Part shown: one piece after another, positions 12,205-22,365 of the stretch
Numbering within the stretch: the stretch's first letter is position 1
Layout of the letters: each line of letters begins with the position of its first letter
Assembly: GCF_030272615.1 (NCBI RefSeq)
Contig: NC_081405.1
Location: forward strand, 648,185,420-648,249,419
Length of the DNA stretch: 64,000 nt
Origin: Cryptomeria japonica
Lineage: Eukaryota > Streptophyta > Pinopsida > Cupressales > Cupressaceae
Direction: 5' to 3'
Made by a program: the position numbers and the translations under genes
The notes under the pieces: generated by a model
The model's database searches: none
The model's input: the letters and a program-made list of their open reading frames with translations, nothing else
Told to the model about the DNA's origin: nothing

Positions 12205-13131
12205 TTTACATAAGCCTTGTCTTTTGACTATCTTTGTAGGGCGAATGTCTAGATCATATTCCTAGATTTTTGTTACCCATGTTGCTCTTTTATTGAGTCC
12301 AACCTCTTGCTGAGTTAAAATGCTTTTCACTATGGAATCTGGAACAAAAACCACATAGTGAGAATGCAGAATGTAATAGTGAAATTGTTTTACAACTTTG
12401 ACCACAACAAAGGCTTGTTTCTCCAAAAGCGAATACTTAATCTCATGCTTCTTGAGTGGAATGCTCATGAATGCTATAGGTGCTTCTAGCCCAGATTCAT
12501 CCATTTGTAACAGTATTCCAGATATTGTATGTTCTGAGGCATAGCAGTATAAAATGAAGTCCTTTTTGAAATCTGGGTTTGAGAGTAGGCGCATTTGCAA
12601 TAGAACCCTTGATTTTTTCAAAAGCTTCTTTGGCTTCTTCAGTACATTTGAAAGGATGCCTTTTGCTCAACAGGCTAATGATATGTTTGGTAGTTTTCAC
12701 AAATTTGGGCATGAACCGTCTTAAGAAATTCACCTGGCTGAAGAAAGACCTTACTCCATTCCGATTTGAAGGCAAGCTGAGACATTGAATTACATTGACT
12801 TTCTTTGGATCAATATTGAGACCTTCTTTTGAAATGATGTGCCCCAATAATTTACCCTTAGTTACATAGAAAATTGACTTCTTTGGGTTCAAGGAGATTC
12901 CATGCTCACAACAGCATTGCAGAACTGCCCTCAAATCCTTGAGATGATTCTTCCTTTCTTTAGAAAACACTATCAAGTTGTCTAGGTAAACAACAATAAT
13001 TCTGTCACAAAAATCCTTAAAAGAAAAATCCATAGCCCTCTGAAAGGTTGCTCAAACATTTATTAAACCAAATGGCATAGGATTATATGCGAATGTTCCC
13101 CACAGAGTGATGAAGGTTGTCTTGTGTTGTT
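12205..13131 (-). pseudogene. Element B reverse transcriptase (C-terminal half) and RNase H
   Basis: The text resumes right after C1 with EQHKTTFITLWGTFAYNP and MPFGL. The frame 13,033-12,497 follows with VVYLDNLIVFSK, where the family has YxDD, so the second active-site Asp is Asn. LNPKKSIFYVTKGKLLGHI is the usual palm/thumb segment. A frame change leads into the connection RNase H (12,621-12,262): DFILYCYASEHTISGILLQ and YSLLEKQAFVVV. The other half of RT lies beyond C1 at 21,624-22,041. Confidence 0.85.
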
Positions 13132-13136
13132 CATTC
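13132..13136. repeat. C1 target site duplication, left (cattc)
   Basis: This pairs with catta at 21,624-21,628. Joining the flanks over one copy restores the RT reading V-A-N-N-E-Q-H-K without a frame change. That supports both the boundary and a single later substitution in one copy. Confidence 0.8.
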
Positions 13137-14775
13137 TGTGTGGGAGAAAAAGTGACACTAAGCAAACATGCCCTAATCTCACTTTCAACCACACACTTGC
13201 GGAATACGAAAGAGCCTAGAGGTATCACACAATTGGCTACTTCATTTTATGGAAGAGAGAGCCACGGGATACCTATTAGGATTTCTATTCCTTTATTGTA
13301 ATTGAAAGATAAAATGATGCAAGTTCAATCCCTAACCCCAAAGTGCAAGTATGAACTAATAACGAGATTGCAGAATTGAACTTAAACAATGGAAAGCTGT
13401 AAACACAAGGACAAGACAAGAATGCAAATGCGTACCCGGAGTTAAAATCTGACTGAAAATGTTCGGGACGGGGGCGTGGGCGCCACTGTCCTGATTCTGC
13501 CCCTGAAACTGCTCCGGAAACTGCTGTTTTGCACTCTGGAAAACCTGTCAAAAATGCTGAAAATGCTGTCTGTTGGGAGCACCAGGGCACCCAGCGCCCC
13601 TGTCCTAGGGACCAGGGAGCCCAGCGCCCCTGTCCTGGTCTTTTGCACTAAAATTTGGTGGGAAGGTCGGTCTCAGTCTGCTTCTCCCGGATCTGCAACC
13701 TGCGGCGTCGTCTGAGTCCCGAAACCTGCACTTATGTCTGAAAAGGTGTTTGGGCGGCTATATAGGGTTTTACCTTAGTCAAACCCCCGCTTCGGTGATT
13801 TCCACCTCCACGAATAGCCAAGTTGTATTGTAAAATGTATTGTGTGTGCAGACCTAGTGTGTGTGCAAGGTCCTAAAATGCAAGAAACCAAACTAGAGCA
13901 ACCTAGAAAGTAAACCCTAATTGCTTGTAAATGATAATGTAAATGCTCTAAATCAAGATGAAAAGTGATCTAAAGCATGAATAAATGATATATTGAAGCT
14001 TATGCAAAGACATGAAAACAACATGAAATCATACCCAACCCTCAAGGGAGGAGTACAAGCCAATCTTCAGTCGGTAATCTCCTATTGTTCTTCAATGTCT
14101 TCCAAGCCCTAAATGGATGAATGAAATTAATAAATGCTTGATAGAAGGATGTTGAATGTTGTTGAAGTCTTCAAAGATCTGCTCTTTCGCTGCCTAGAAG
14201 GTCCCCCTGAAAGCCAAAATTCGGATCCTTTCAAATGAAGAAAGAGAGCTCTTATATATGAAACCCTAGGTCTTAATTTCGTCTTTTGGCCGACCTAGAG
14301 ATTGAATATCCCACCAATTTCTTGGGGTTAAGCTTTATTTTATGATTGGATCGTGCTCCCAAAATTTCGGGAAAAATGTCCGGGACCATGTGCACTGGGC
14401 GCCACAGTCCCGACAACTTTTCACCAAATTTTCAGGGCCGTCGGATATGATGATTTTAGAGAGAATCCCGAAGTTACAGGTGATTTTGAGATGTTTTGAC
14501 CCCCGAAACCAAGCCCCCAAGTTCGAAAGAGGAATAATTAGGGTTTTTGATTAAATGATGTATAGGAGGAATAAAATGAAAAAGGCACACTTTAATGAAA
14601 AGGCCCAAATTTATGATATAGGAGATGATGAAATAGAACCTTAGACCTAATTAATTTAATTAATTAAGTGCTAAAGGGGAAATGCAATGGAAAATGCAAA
14701 ATACGCCAAGGTGGGTGCTAAACTAGGTGTGAAATTGTACCACCCTAGCAAGTGCGTACAATTTACGATGCTACA
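13137..14775 (-). repeat. C1 3' LTR
   Basis: It matches 19,952-21,623 nearly base for base. The main difference is about 33 bases missing near 13,600, one unit of a GC-rich short tandem repeat. The minus-strand 5' end TGTAGC abuts the PPT and the 3' end CACACA abuts the target duplication. Confidence 0.92.
14251..14260 (-). promoter_or_regulatory. Candidate TATA box in C-family LTR (C1 left)
   Basis: The minus strand reads CATATATAAGAGCTC. It is conserved in all four C LTRs (near 21,103, 33,400 and 40,250). A second possible box, CCTATATAGCC, lies further toward the LTR 3' end at about 13,758-13,768. Confidence 0.4.
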
Positions 14776-14790
14776 TTTAGCCCCCACTTT
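14776..14790 (-). other. C1 polypurine tract
   Basis: The minus strand reads AAAGTGGGGGCTAAA immediately before the 3' LTR start TGTAGC. This is where plus-strand DNA synthesis would be primed. The C2 copy at 33,922-33,936 is identical. Confidence 0.85.
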
Positions 14791-16461
14791 AGCAGTCATA
14801 TGAACACTACGTGCATATGCAAGCTAAAGTACAGAAAAGTAAACATTATTTGAAAAAGGATATATCCATAAGTCTGTCGAATGAAGCCCCCAGCGGTATC
14901 TGCAGTACACAGTTAGGAACCGCACCCTACAAAACACACGTTAGATCACAAAATCACCTAATGCTTAGTAAGGAAGGTGATGAAAATTCGAGGGTAGCTA
15001 TATGCCCCCCCCTGTTTCGGCTTGCTAATTTTAGTGAGTTGAAACAGGGTATCATGTTTACCACTTTGAATTGTTAAAGAATATTGATGACAAATGCTCA
15101 CAAGAAGATTTGACATGAGATCAAAAACTAATGGAGAATCATTTGGTAAGAAATAGGACTAAATCTCAATTCCAACACAACAAAGAGTGTGAGGATATGA
15201 GAGTTCTCTAACACAAGATGAAGGATGTAAATGGAGACAAAATGCAAAGAGAAGAAAAGAAAGGGAAAAAAAAAGCATGAATACACACATTGGTGATCCA
15301 TGAGAAGAATAGTGAGAGAGAAAACATGGACTTCTCGCCCCTAGATTTTGTCTAGGTGATCCATGGGAAAAGGACATGGAAAACTAGCCCCTAGAGTCTG
15401 TCTACGTGATCCATGTAAGGGAGGAGAGTGAGAAAGTCTAGCCTTATGCCGCTAGTTCCACTCAACCTCGTGCATGTGTGTGTAAGTGAGGTTAGAAGCA
15501 TCTCATAGGAGTCTATGCCCGAGTATGCTACAACCTGTATATGTATAGTACAAAAGCGTGACATCTCACTCTAAGAGTCTGTGCTCTGGTTCCGAGAATA
15601 ATCATCTTGCATAAAAGAAAAATGGAGACATCTCGCTCTAAGAGTCTGTGCTCTAGTTTCAAGAATGACCCATTGCTCAAAAAGTGTAATGTTTATGTCA
15701 TAAGAAAAGTAGAACAAGGATACCTACCTTCATCACAAAAGAAGATACCCCAAAAATGCAACAATGTCATAGATCCAAGCAAGAGAGTTTTGCACCCTTT
15801 AAGCAAGGATAAGATAGTTGAAAAGGGATATCTTGTAGTATGTGTAAAGGAGATCCATAGAGGAGAAGAGATCTTTGTACAAAAGCCACCTATCCCCGAG
15901 AGGAATTGTCTTAGACAAATATAACATCTTCTAGAATAAGACAAAGATGAAAATAAGAATGCAATACTTCCTTCTTTTGCGAGGTGAAAGTGATTCTTAA
16001 TGAAGGATGACGCTCCTTTTAACCCAATTAGGAGAGTGAATTCGTTATAGATGTATTTTACCAAGTGCAAAAGAGGTTATAGTCAAGGACTTACACCTCT
16101 TGTAAGAGAGAATCCTTGAACAAACAACAACAAATGCATACAAGGAATAACATCAAGTAATAAAGTTCACACCATCCACAAAATAGGAAAAAGTGGATCC
16201 TTAGATAAACATAAGAAAAGATCATTGCCTCCAAATGAGAAGGACTTACACAATCTTCTAGGGAGAGATTTAGACATAAGCAAAAGAAGAGATGTATGAA
16301 ATCACTCTTGTCCACATAGGAACAAGAAAATTAGGCTATTATGTTGCTTCAAAAAAAATATATGATTACACTTGAAATTGTACCATCATGAATGACAATG
16401 AGCCCTCAGTAAATGAGCTACCAATGTCACATAATGATGAGCAACATAATAGCCATTAATG
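14791..16461. other. C1 long non-coding 3' internal region with imperfect tandem repeats
   Basis: No conserved frame exists here, and the short ORFs are not kept in C2. Imperfect repeats include three blocks beginning gtgatccatg near 15,292, 15,356 and 15,409. Another two-unit repeat centres on ctaagagtctgtgctct near 15,573 and 15,640. In autonomous relatives this place would hold RT, RNase H and integrase. Confidence 0.6.
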
Positions 16462-17343
16462 TTATTTAAAGACATGATAGATTGAATGGGGTATTTGAAT
16501 ATGACATGCTAAATGCTCAACTATAAGTGAGATCAAAAACATGTATAAAGTGATAAAAATTGAAGAAGAAAAGTCACAAGAAATCTTAGAAGAGGGATGA
16601 GTGTAATTTATTAGACCCTTATCCCTAGAGGAAAGGAATTTATGATGAATAGGAGATAAAGATTCATAAGTGGATTTAGAAATTTGAGGGGAGTCATAAA
16701 GAGATTTGTTCATCGCCAAGATTTCCTTATGAGGGGAATGAGAGTTGATAGAAGTAGAAGATGATTTAGTTGAAGTGAGGTCCTCATCACTACTAAATAT
16801 AGCATTCACATTGAGAGATGGTCTTTTAGATGCTTTAGTGCATTTGTAGGGATTATAGCCAAGTCCAAAGGCATAATTGTGAAAATTAGTCTCTAGAGGA
16901 ACTTTTATCCCTTGTTCATGAGCACCACAACCATTTCCATGATACCCATGCTTAGCAAAAATGCGAAAACCACGACCATAACGATCAGCCATTTTAGGAA
17001 GAGAAGGTGGTTTTTCATAAGACAAAGAATCAAACTCTTCAGAATTAGAAGTGTGAGGAGAAGAAGTTTGAGAAGCGGCCACAAAATTATTGCTCATAGG
17101 TTCAGGTAAGACTGATTGATCTCTAGTTTCTTCCTTCTTTTTAAGTTTAAGCTCTCTAGGAGGAACCCTATACTCACCTACAAAGGTGGGATTAAAATCA
17201 AGAGATCCCCAATCGTCTTCCGCGAGAACCTTCTCAGGATCAAAAGCCTTTTCATGTGTAGAGTCAAGTTGAGAAGGATCTTCTTCAGGAGCTTCAGACT
17301 CATCCAAAGAATTTTGATTATTAGAGGGTGATGATTCATCCAT
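16462..17343 (-). CDS. C1 G-patch protein (293 aa)
   Basis: The first 110 residues are acidic and Ser-rich (ESEAPEEDPSQ, DDWGSLDFNPTFVGEYR). A G-patch follows at about 125-165: GFRIFAKHGYHGNGCG, EQGIKVPLE, AFGLGYNP. The remaining 125 residues are Ser/Lys-rich. G-patch modules bind RNA or activate DEAH helicases, and in some retroelements they follow the protease. The frame is the same as the protease ORF upstream. The two are separated by 27 codons and two TAG stops, so this may be the downstream part of a read-through protein rather than an independent one. Met1 is the first Met after the stops. C2's copy is shorter (219 aa) through a private stop. Confidence 0.65.
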   Translation of the reverse strand: MDESSPSNNQNSLDESEAPEEDPSQLDSTHEKAFDPEKVLAEDDWGSLDFNPTFVGEYRVPPRELKLKKKEETRDQSVLPEPMSNNFVAASQTSSPHTSNSEEFDSLSYEKPPSLPKMADRYGRGFRIFAKHGYHGNGCGAHEQGIKVPLETNFHNYAFGLGYNPYKCTKASKRPSLNVNAIFSSDEDLTSTKSSSTSINSHSPHKEILAMNKSLYDSPQISKSTYESLSPIHHKFLSSRDKGLINYTHPSSKISCDFSSSIFITLYMFLISLIVEHLACHIQIPHSIYHVFK

Positions 17344-17424
17344 AGGTATCTTGTTTAAAGAGTCATCATTAGAAGAGGAAGATTTAGAAGAACTCCCTTT
17401 GGAAGTAGATGTTTGCTAACAAGC

Positions 17425-19641
17425 CTAAAGATTAGTATCACTTGTCAAGGTATATGTCTTATTGTTATAAATGAATTTAACTTGTCTATGCAATGTAGAG
17501 GGGACAGCTTGCATACTGTGAATCCAAGGTCTCCCTAATAACAAGTTATATGTTAGATTTCCCGACATAACATGGATAGGAGTAGGCAAAGTAATAGGTC
17601 CCACTGTGATTCGTAAGGTGATAATACCTAATGAAGACTTAGCCACATTATCAAAGCCTCGAATGGGACGAGAGTCAGGCTCAATAAGGGATGTATCCAC
17701 ATTCATCTTATGCAATAGATTAATGCTACACACATTAAGGCCAGAGCCGTTATCTACTAGTGTTCGTCTTATAGCAGTGTTATTTATGATAACCACAATC
17801 ATCAAGGGATCATATTGTTGTTGAATTTCACTAGTAGGCAACTCATCTTGGGTAAACACAATTTGAGCTTTAGGATTCATCACAGAGTTAACTAAAGATG
17901 CTATATTACTAGATGTATTCGGTGGAGGAACATTCAAATCTTTCAAGGCATCTTGTAACATTCCATGATGAGCGGAAGAAGTTTGAATCAAATCCCATAG
18001 GGATATCTTAGCAAGGGTAGCTTTAAGTTGTTCTATGAGACCATATTCCTTACTAAGAACTTGTGAAATACGTGGAGCTTGCGGAAGAATAGGTTGGGAA
18101 GGAGGAAGTGAAGTGGGGATAACTGGAGGAGGATTAGGTTGCGTATTGTTTCTTGTGTTATAGGTATGAGCAACCGCATGATAACTCTCTCTAGTCAGTT
18201 GCTTAGCATACTCATAAGGGCTCTTAGAAGAATAACCTCCTTGCACAGTAATAACAGGTTTCTTAGGAGTGAAAAAAGAATCATTAGCATAACCACCTTG
18301 AACCACTAAGATAGGCTTACTTAAAGGTTGAGAATTTTGAGAAGGACAAGCACCTTGGACAGTGAAGAGAGGTTTGTTAGGTGTCTCATTCACACATATC
18401 AAATTGATTGAGGATGGTTCAGAGGAATGAACAAAAGTGTTGGAAGAATTGTTGATAGTCTTCTCTTGCACTAAAATCTTATCACAGATCAAATCAATTT
18501 TAGGAGAGAGACAAGGGATAGGCATTGATGTTCCAGTAGGAAGAGTAATACTAGGAAAGGTCATATCATCCTTTATCATCAAAGGATCTACATGGGGAAT
18601 AAACTCTCTAGGAGAAGGCTCAACATTACTCTCTAAAGTCTCAGTTTTGAGAGGGAGATCTTTGAAAGAAATGTTAACCATCTTGCTTTGAACTAGGGTA
18701 TCCTTATGAGTAGAACCAAGTTGAGGAGAGGGAGATGCTTTATTTTTAGAGGGAGAATAATTCAGATTCAAGGAAGGTGAGAAATTATCAAGGGAGAGAG
18801 AATAATCTACACCTTCTTCTAATGGTTCATCCCAAATAGTGAGGTTGTTGAAAGGAATGTTTGAAGTATTGTCAATTTCAGGAGAGGAGATAACATTGTT
18901 TATTAATTCCTCATCCTTAGGAGGGAGAGCATAAATAGATGTGTTAAACTCATCCTCTTTCCTCAAAATACGTTGAATATGATCTTTAGGGGAGAAAGAA
19001 TTAAGGAAATTGCTTATTATTTCATCTTCTTTCTCTAAGGAATGCTTATGTGTAAGACAAACTTTAGGAGAAGGGTAAGCATTTATCATTAATTCATCAT
19101 CTCTAGTGGGAATTTTGTTGGAAAAGGAAATGCCATCACTAGGAAATGTAGGGATAATGTCATCTTCTTGCACAAAAGGATCCTCATGAAGGGAGTGTTT
19201 TCTAGGAGGAATATGAACATAATTCTCCAAAGATTCATGCTTAGGAAGGAGATCTTTGAAAGAAGTGTTCATAACCTCTTGTTGCACTAACATGCCCCCA
19301 TTGGAAGGACCAACTTTAGGAGAAAATAAGTCAATGTCCATCAATACCTTTTCACTTAGAGAGGCATCATGTAGGGAAGGTGAAGTAACATTAAGAAAGG
19401 CGTTTATAATATCATGCTCTTCCTCTAGGATAGCTAAATAGGAAGGGCACATTTTAGGAGAGTTGTCAAGATCACTCTTAAAGTCTTCATCCTTAGAACA
19501 TAGGAGAGTCTCAAAGGGATTGGTAGCAATTATTTTAGGCACTAAAATGTTGTTATAGATGGGGGGAGGTTCTTTAGGAGAAGGAAAAATTGAAACAAGG
19601 GAAGCTAACCCATTATCACATCTATGAAATGAATGCATCAT
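17425..19641 (-). CDS. C1 protease-bearing ORF (738 aa)
   Basis: About 500 N-terminal residues are Ser/Pro/Asp-rich and built from imperfect repeats. An example is the block VQQEVMNTSFKDLLPK...DPFVQEDD, echoed later by VQSKMVNISFKDLPLK...DPLMIKDD. A short repeat VVQGGYANDS / TVQGGYSSKS follows. The C-terminal 150 residues are a retropepsin-like domain: RRTLVDNGSGLNVCS with candidate catalytic Asp630, a hydrophobic-hydrophobic-Gly motif at NLLLGRPWIHSM, and RQVKFIYNNKTY. The family usually has DTG or DSG; here it is DNG, and C2 agrees. No gag-type zinc knuckle is seen. The protease would process element proteins in the particle. The start is the first Met, about 280 bases after the PBS. Confidence 0.75.
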   Translation of the reverse strand: MMHSFHRCDNGLASLVSIFPSPKEPPPIYNNILVPKIIATNPFETLLCSKDEDFKSDLDNSPKMCPSYLAILEEEHDIINAFLNVTSPSLHDASLSEKVLMDIDLFSPKVGPSNGGMLVQQEVMNTSFKDLLPKHESLENYVHIPPRKHSLHEDPFVQEDDIIPTFPSDGISFSNKIPTRDDELMINAYPSPKVCLTHKHSLEKEDEIISNFLNSFSPKDHIQRILRKEDEFNTSIYALPPKDEELINNVISSPEIDNTSNIPFNNLTIWDEPLEEGVDYSLSLDNFSPSLNLNYSPSKNKASPSPQLGSTHKDTLVQSKMVNISFKDLPLKTETLESNVEPSPREFIPHVDPLMIKDDMTFPSITLPTGTSMPIPCLSPKIDLICDKILVQEKTINNSSNTFVHSSEPSSINLICVNETPNKPLFTVQGACPSQNSQPLSKPILVVQGGYANDSFFTPKKPVITVQGGYSSKSPYEYAKQLTRESYHAVAHTYNTRNNTQPNPPPVIPTSLPPSQPILPQAPRISQVLSKEYGLIEQLKATLAKISLWDLIQTSSAHHGMLQDALKDLNVPPPNTSSNIASLVNSVMNPKAQIVFTQDELPTSEIQQQYDPLMIVVIINNTAIRRTLVDNGSGLNVCSINLLHKMNVDTSLIEPDSRPIRGFDNVAKSSLGIITLRITVGPITLPTPIHVMSGNLTYNLLLGRPWIHSMQAVPSTLHRQVKFIYNNKTYTLTSDTNL

Positions 19642-19925
19642 GACAACAATTTTCCTTTTTCAAATGATAACACATGCAAAATAGAAGGAAATGTTTAATT
19701 TTAACCAATGCAAGAACTTAGAATGTAGATTTAGAAAATGATTCAAATGAGTTCCTAAATCAGATTATTGATCGAATTAAGCTATCCACAAGTTCAACTT
19801 TGAATTGAAAAATTAGGGTTTTAGCAAAAATTTCCTCTAAATTTTTTGAATCTTGCAAGAAATTAAAACTTGTTAATAGCATAAAAACTCAAATTTGAAA
19901 ACATAAATCAGAATTAGAGAAGATT

Positions 19926-19947
19926 GGAGTTCACGTTGGGTTCACCA
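19926..19947 (-). other. C1 primer binding site
   Basis: The minus strand reads TGGTGAACCCAACGTG and onward, a few bases after the 5' LTR. C2 has TGGTGAACCCGACGTG. The TGG start fits pairing with a tRNA 3' CCA. I could not assign the tRNA from memory. Confidence 0.7.
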
Positions 19948-19951
19948 AAAA

Positions 19952-21623
19952 TGTGTGGGAGAAAAAGTGACACTAAGCAAACATGCCCTAATCTCACTTT
20001 CAACCACACACTTGCGGAATACGAAAGAGCCTAGAGGTATCACACAATTGGCTACTTCTTTTTGTGGAAGAGAGAGCCACGGGATACCTATTAGGATTTC
20101 TATTCCTTTGTTGTAATTGAAAGATAAAATGATGCAAGTTCAATCCCTAACCCCAAAGTGCAAGTATGAACTAATAACGAGATTGCAGAATTGAACTTAA
20201 ACAATGGAAAGCTGTAAACACAAGGACAAGACAAGAATGCAAATGCGTACCCAGAGTTAAAATCTGACTGAAAATGTTCAAGACGGGGGCGTGGGCGCCA
20301 CTGTCTTGATTCTGCCCCTGAAACTGCTCTGGAAACTGCTGTTTTGCACTCTGGAAAACCTGTCAAAAATGCTGAAAATGCTGTCTGTCGGGAGGACCAG
20401 GGCGCCCAGCGCCCCTGTCCCAGGGACTAGGGCACCCAGCGCCCCTGTCTTGGCAGGACCAGGGTGCCCCACGCCCCTGTCCTGGTCTTTTGCACTGAAA
20501 TTTGGTGGGAAGGTCGGTCTCAGTCTGCTTCTCCCGGATCTGCAACCTGCGGCGTCGTCCGAGTCCCGAAACCTGCACTTATGTCTGAAAAGGTGTTTGG
20601 GCGGCTATATAGGGTTTTGCCTTAGTCAAACCCCCGCTTCGGTGATTTCCACCTCCACGAATAGCCAAGTTGTATTGTAAAATGTATTGTGTGTGCAGAC
20701 CTAGTGTGTGTGCAAGGTCCTAAAATGCAAGAAAGCAAACTAGAGCAACCTAGAAAGTAAACCCTAATTGCTTGTAAATGATAATGTAAATGCTCTAAAT
20801 CAAGATGAAAAGTGATCTAAAGCATGAATAAATGATATATTGAAGCTTATGCAAAGACATGAAAACAACATGAAATCATACCCAACCCTCAAGGGAGGAG
20901 TACAAGCCAATCTTCAGTCGGTAATCTCCTATTGTTCTTCAATGTCTTCCAAGCCCTAAATGGATGAATGAAATTAATAAATTCTTGATAGAAGGATGTT
21001 GAATGTTGTTAAAGTCTTCAAAGATCTGCTCTTTCGCTTCCTAGAAGGTCCCCCTGAAAGCCAAAATTCGGATCCTTTCAAATGAAGAAAGAGAGCTCTT
21101 ATATATGAAACCCTAGGTCTTAATTTCATCTTTTGGCTGACCTAGAGATTGAATATCCCACCATTTTCTTGGGTTTAAGCTTTATTTTATGATTGGATCG
21201 TGCTCCCAAAATTTCGGGAAAAATGTCCGGGACCATGTGCACCGGGCGCCATGGTCCCGACAACTTTTCACCAAATTTTCAGGGTCGTCGGATATGATGA
21301 TTTTAGAGAGAATCCCAAAGTTACAGGTGATTTTGAGATGTTTTGACCCCCGAAACCAAGCCCCCAAGTTTGAAATAGGGCCTAATTAGGGTTTTTGATT
21401 AAATGATGTATAGGAGGAATAAAATGAAAAAGGCACACTTTAATGAAAGGGCCCAACTTTATGATATAGGAGATGATGAAATAGAACCTTAGACCTAATT
21501 AATTTAATTAATTAAGTGCTAAAGGGGAAATGCAATGCAAAATGCAAAATGCGCCAAGGCGGGTGCTAAACTAGGTGTGAAATTGTACCACCCTAGCAAG
21601 TGCGTACAATTTACGACGCTACA
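19952..21623 (-). repeat. C1 5' LTR
   Basis: 1,672 bases, matching the left LTR and both C2 LTRs. It contains three units of the GCGCCCCTGTCC-type repeat at 20,392-20,484. It ends at 21,623 next to catta, where B's RT resumes. Confidence 0.92.
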
Positions 21624-22350
21624 CATTATTTGCAACACTAATCTGATTGTAACTAGAAAAACCGTCTAACATCGACATCATTTCTAACCCAGATACCATC
21701 TGTAGAATATGATCCATATTGGGTGAAGCGTAGTTGTCCTTAAGACTTGCCTGATTCAACTTGCGAAAATCTACACAAATCTGAATCTCCACATTCTTCT
21801 TCCTCATGGGCACAATGTTGGCTACCCAAGTAGAGTGATGAATTGGATATATGATTCTATCTTTAAGCATTTTATCTACTTCCTTAAAAATTGCGTCTGC
21901 CATCGTGGGATTAAAATTTCTCAATTTCTGTCTGAAAGGAGAAACGCCAGGCTTCAATAGGATTTGATGTTGAAAATGTCCATCCCTAAATTCCTTCAAA
22001 TCATCATAGGACCAAGCAAAAACATCAATGTATTCCTTCAATAGCCCACTAAGAATTCATTTTTCCTCAGAGGAGCAACATTTGCCAATTGTTAGCACCT
22101 TAGGATTAGATTCATCACCCAAATTAATTTTTTCACAACTTCCTTTCCCATCATCCTCAAGAGCTTTCTTACCTATGAACGCATCATTTCGGGTGAAAAA
22201 TCTCTCCAAAGTCACTAGCCCTTTCAGAATTTTGTTCCCTTTCTGATGAATGAAATTGTTTTCAAAATCAACACCCGAATCTAGACTAAATTCCTTGCAA
22301 TTATTTTTAGAACCTTCAAAATATGATTGGGAGAATGAATGAACACATTC
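21624..22350 (-). pseudogene. Element B reverse transcriptase (N-terminal half)
   Basis: From about 22,350 down, the linker reads KILKGLVTLERFF and INLGDESNPKVL. The frame 22,041-21,619 then gives YIDVFAWSYDDLKEF, VANIVPMRKKN, ICVDFRKLNQASLKDNY and MLDGFSSYNQISVANN. These are the RT fingers and first palm motif, including the Asp of VDFR. The protein stops at C1 and continues beyond it at 13,131. This half has stops around 22,040-22,350 but looks intact through the palm. Confidence 0.85.
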
Positions 22351-22365
22351 CAGAACGTCTTTGAT

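Larger units (their letters stand above)
13137..21623 (-). mobile_element. Element C1: non-autonomous LTR retrotransposon with protease and G-patch only
   Basis: This is a complete 8.49-kb element inside B's RT: LTRs 13,137-14,775 and 19,952-21,623, PBS 19,926-19,947, PPT 14,776-14,790, and 5-bp flanking duplications. Minus-strand LTRs run TGTAGC...CACACA. The 5.2-kb internal region encodes a 738-aa protease ORF and a 293-aa G-patch ORF. No RT, RNase H, integrase or CCHC gag is visible in any frame. C2 has the same structure, so the absence belongs to the family and is not a local deletion. Proteins supplied by another element, perhaps an A-type one, would be needed for movement. Confidence 0.9.

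Noticed and set aside
13285-13715. Ala/Pro/Arg-rich ORFs on both strands in C-family LTRs
   Set aside because: They come from the GC-rich short repeat in the LTR and change with repeat number.
15607-16315. ORFs of 74-125 aa in the C1 internal region (and equivalents in C2)
   Set aside because: Boundaries and frames are not kept between C1 and C2 and no domain is visible; treated as non-coding.
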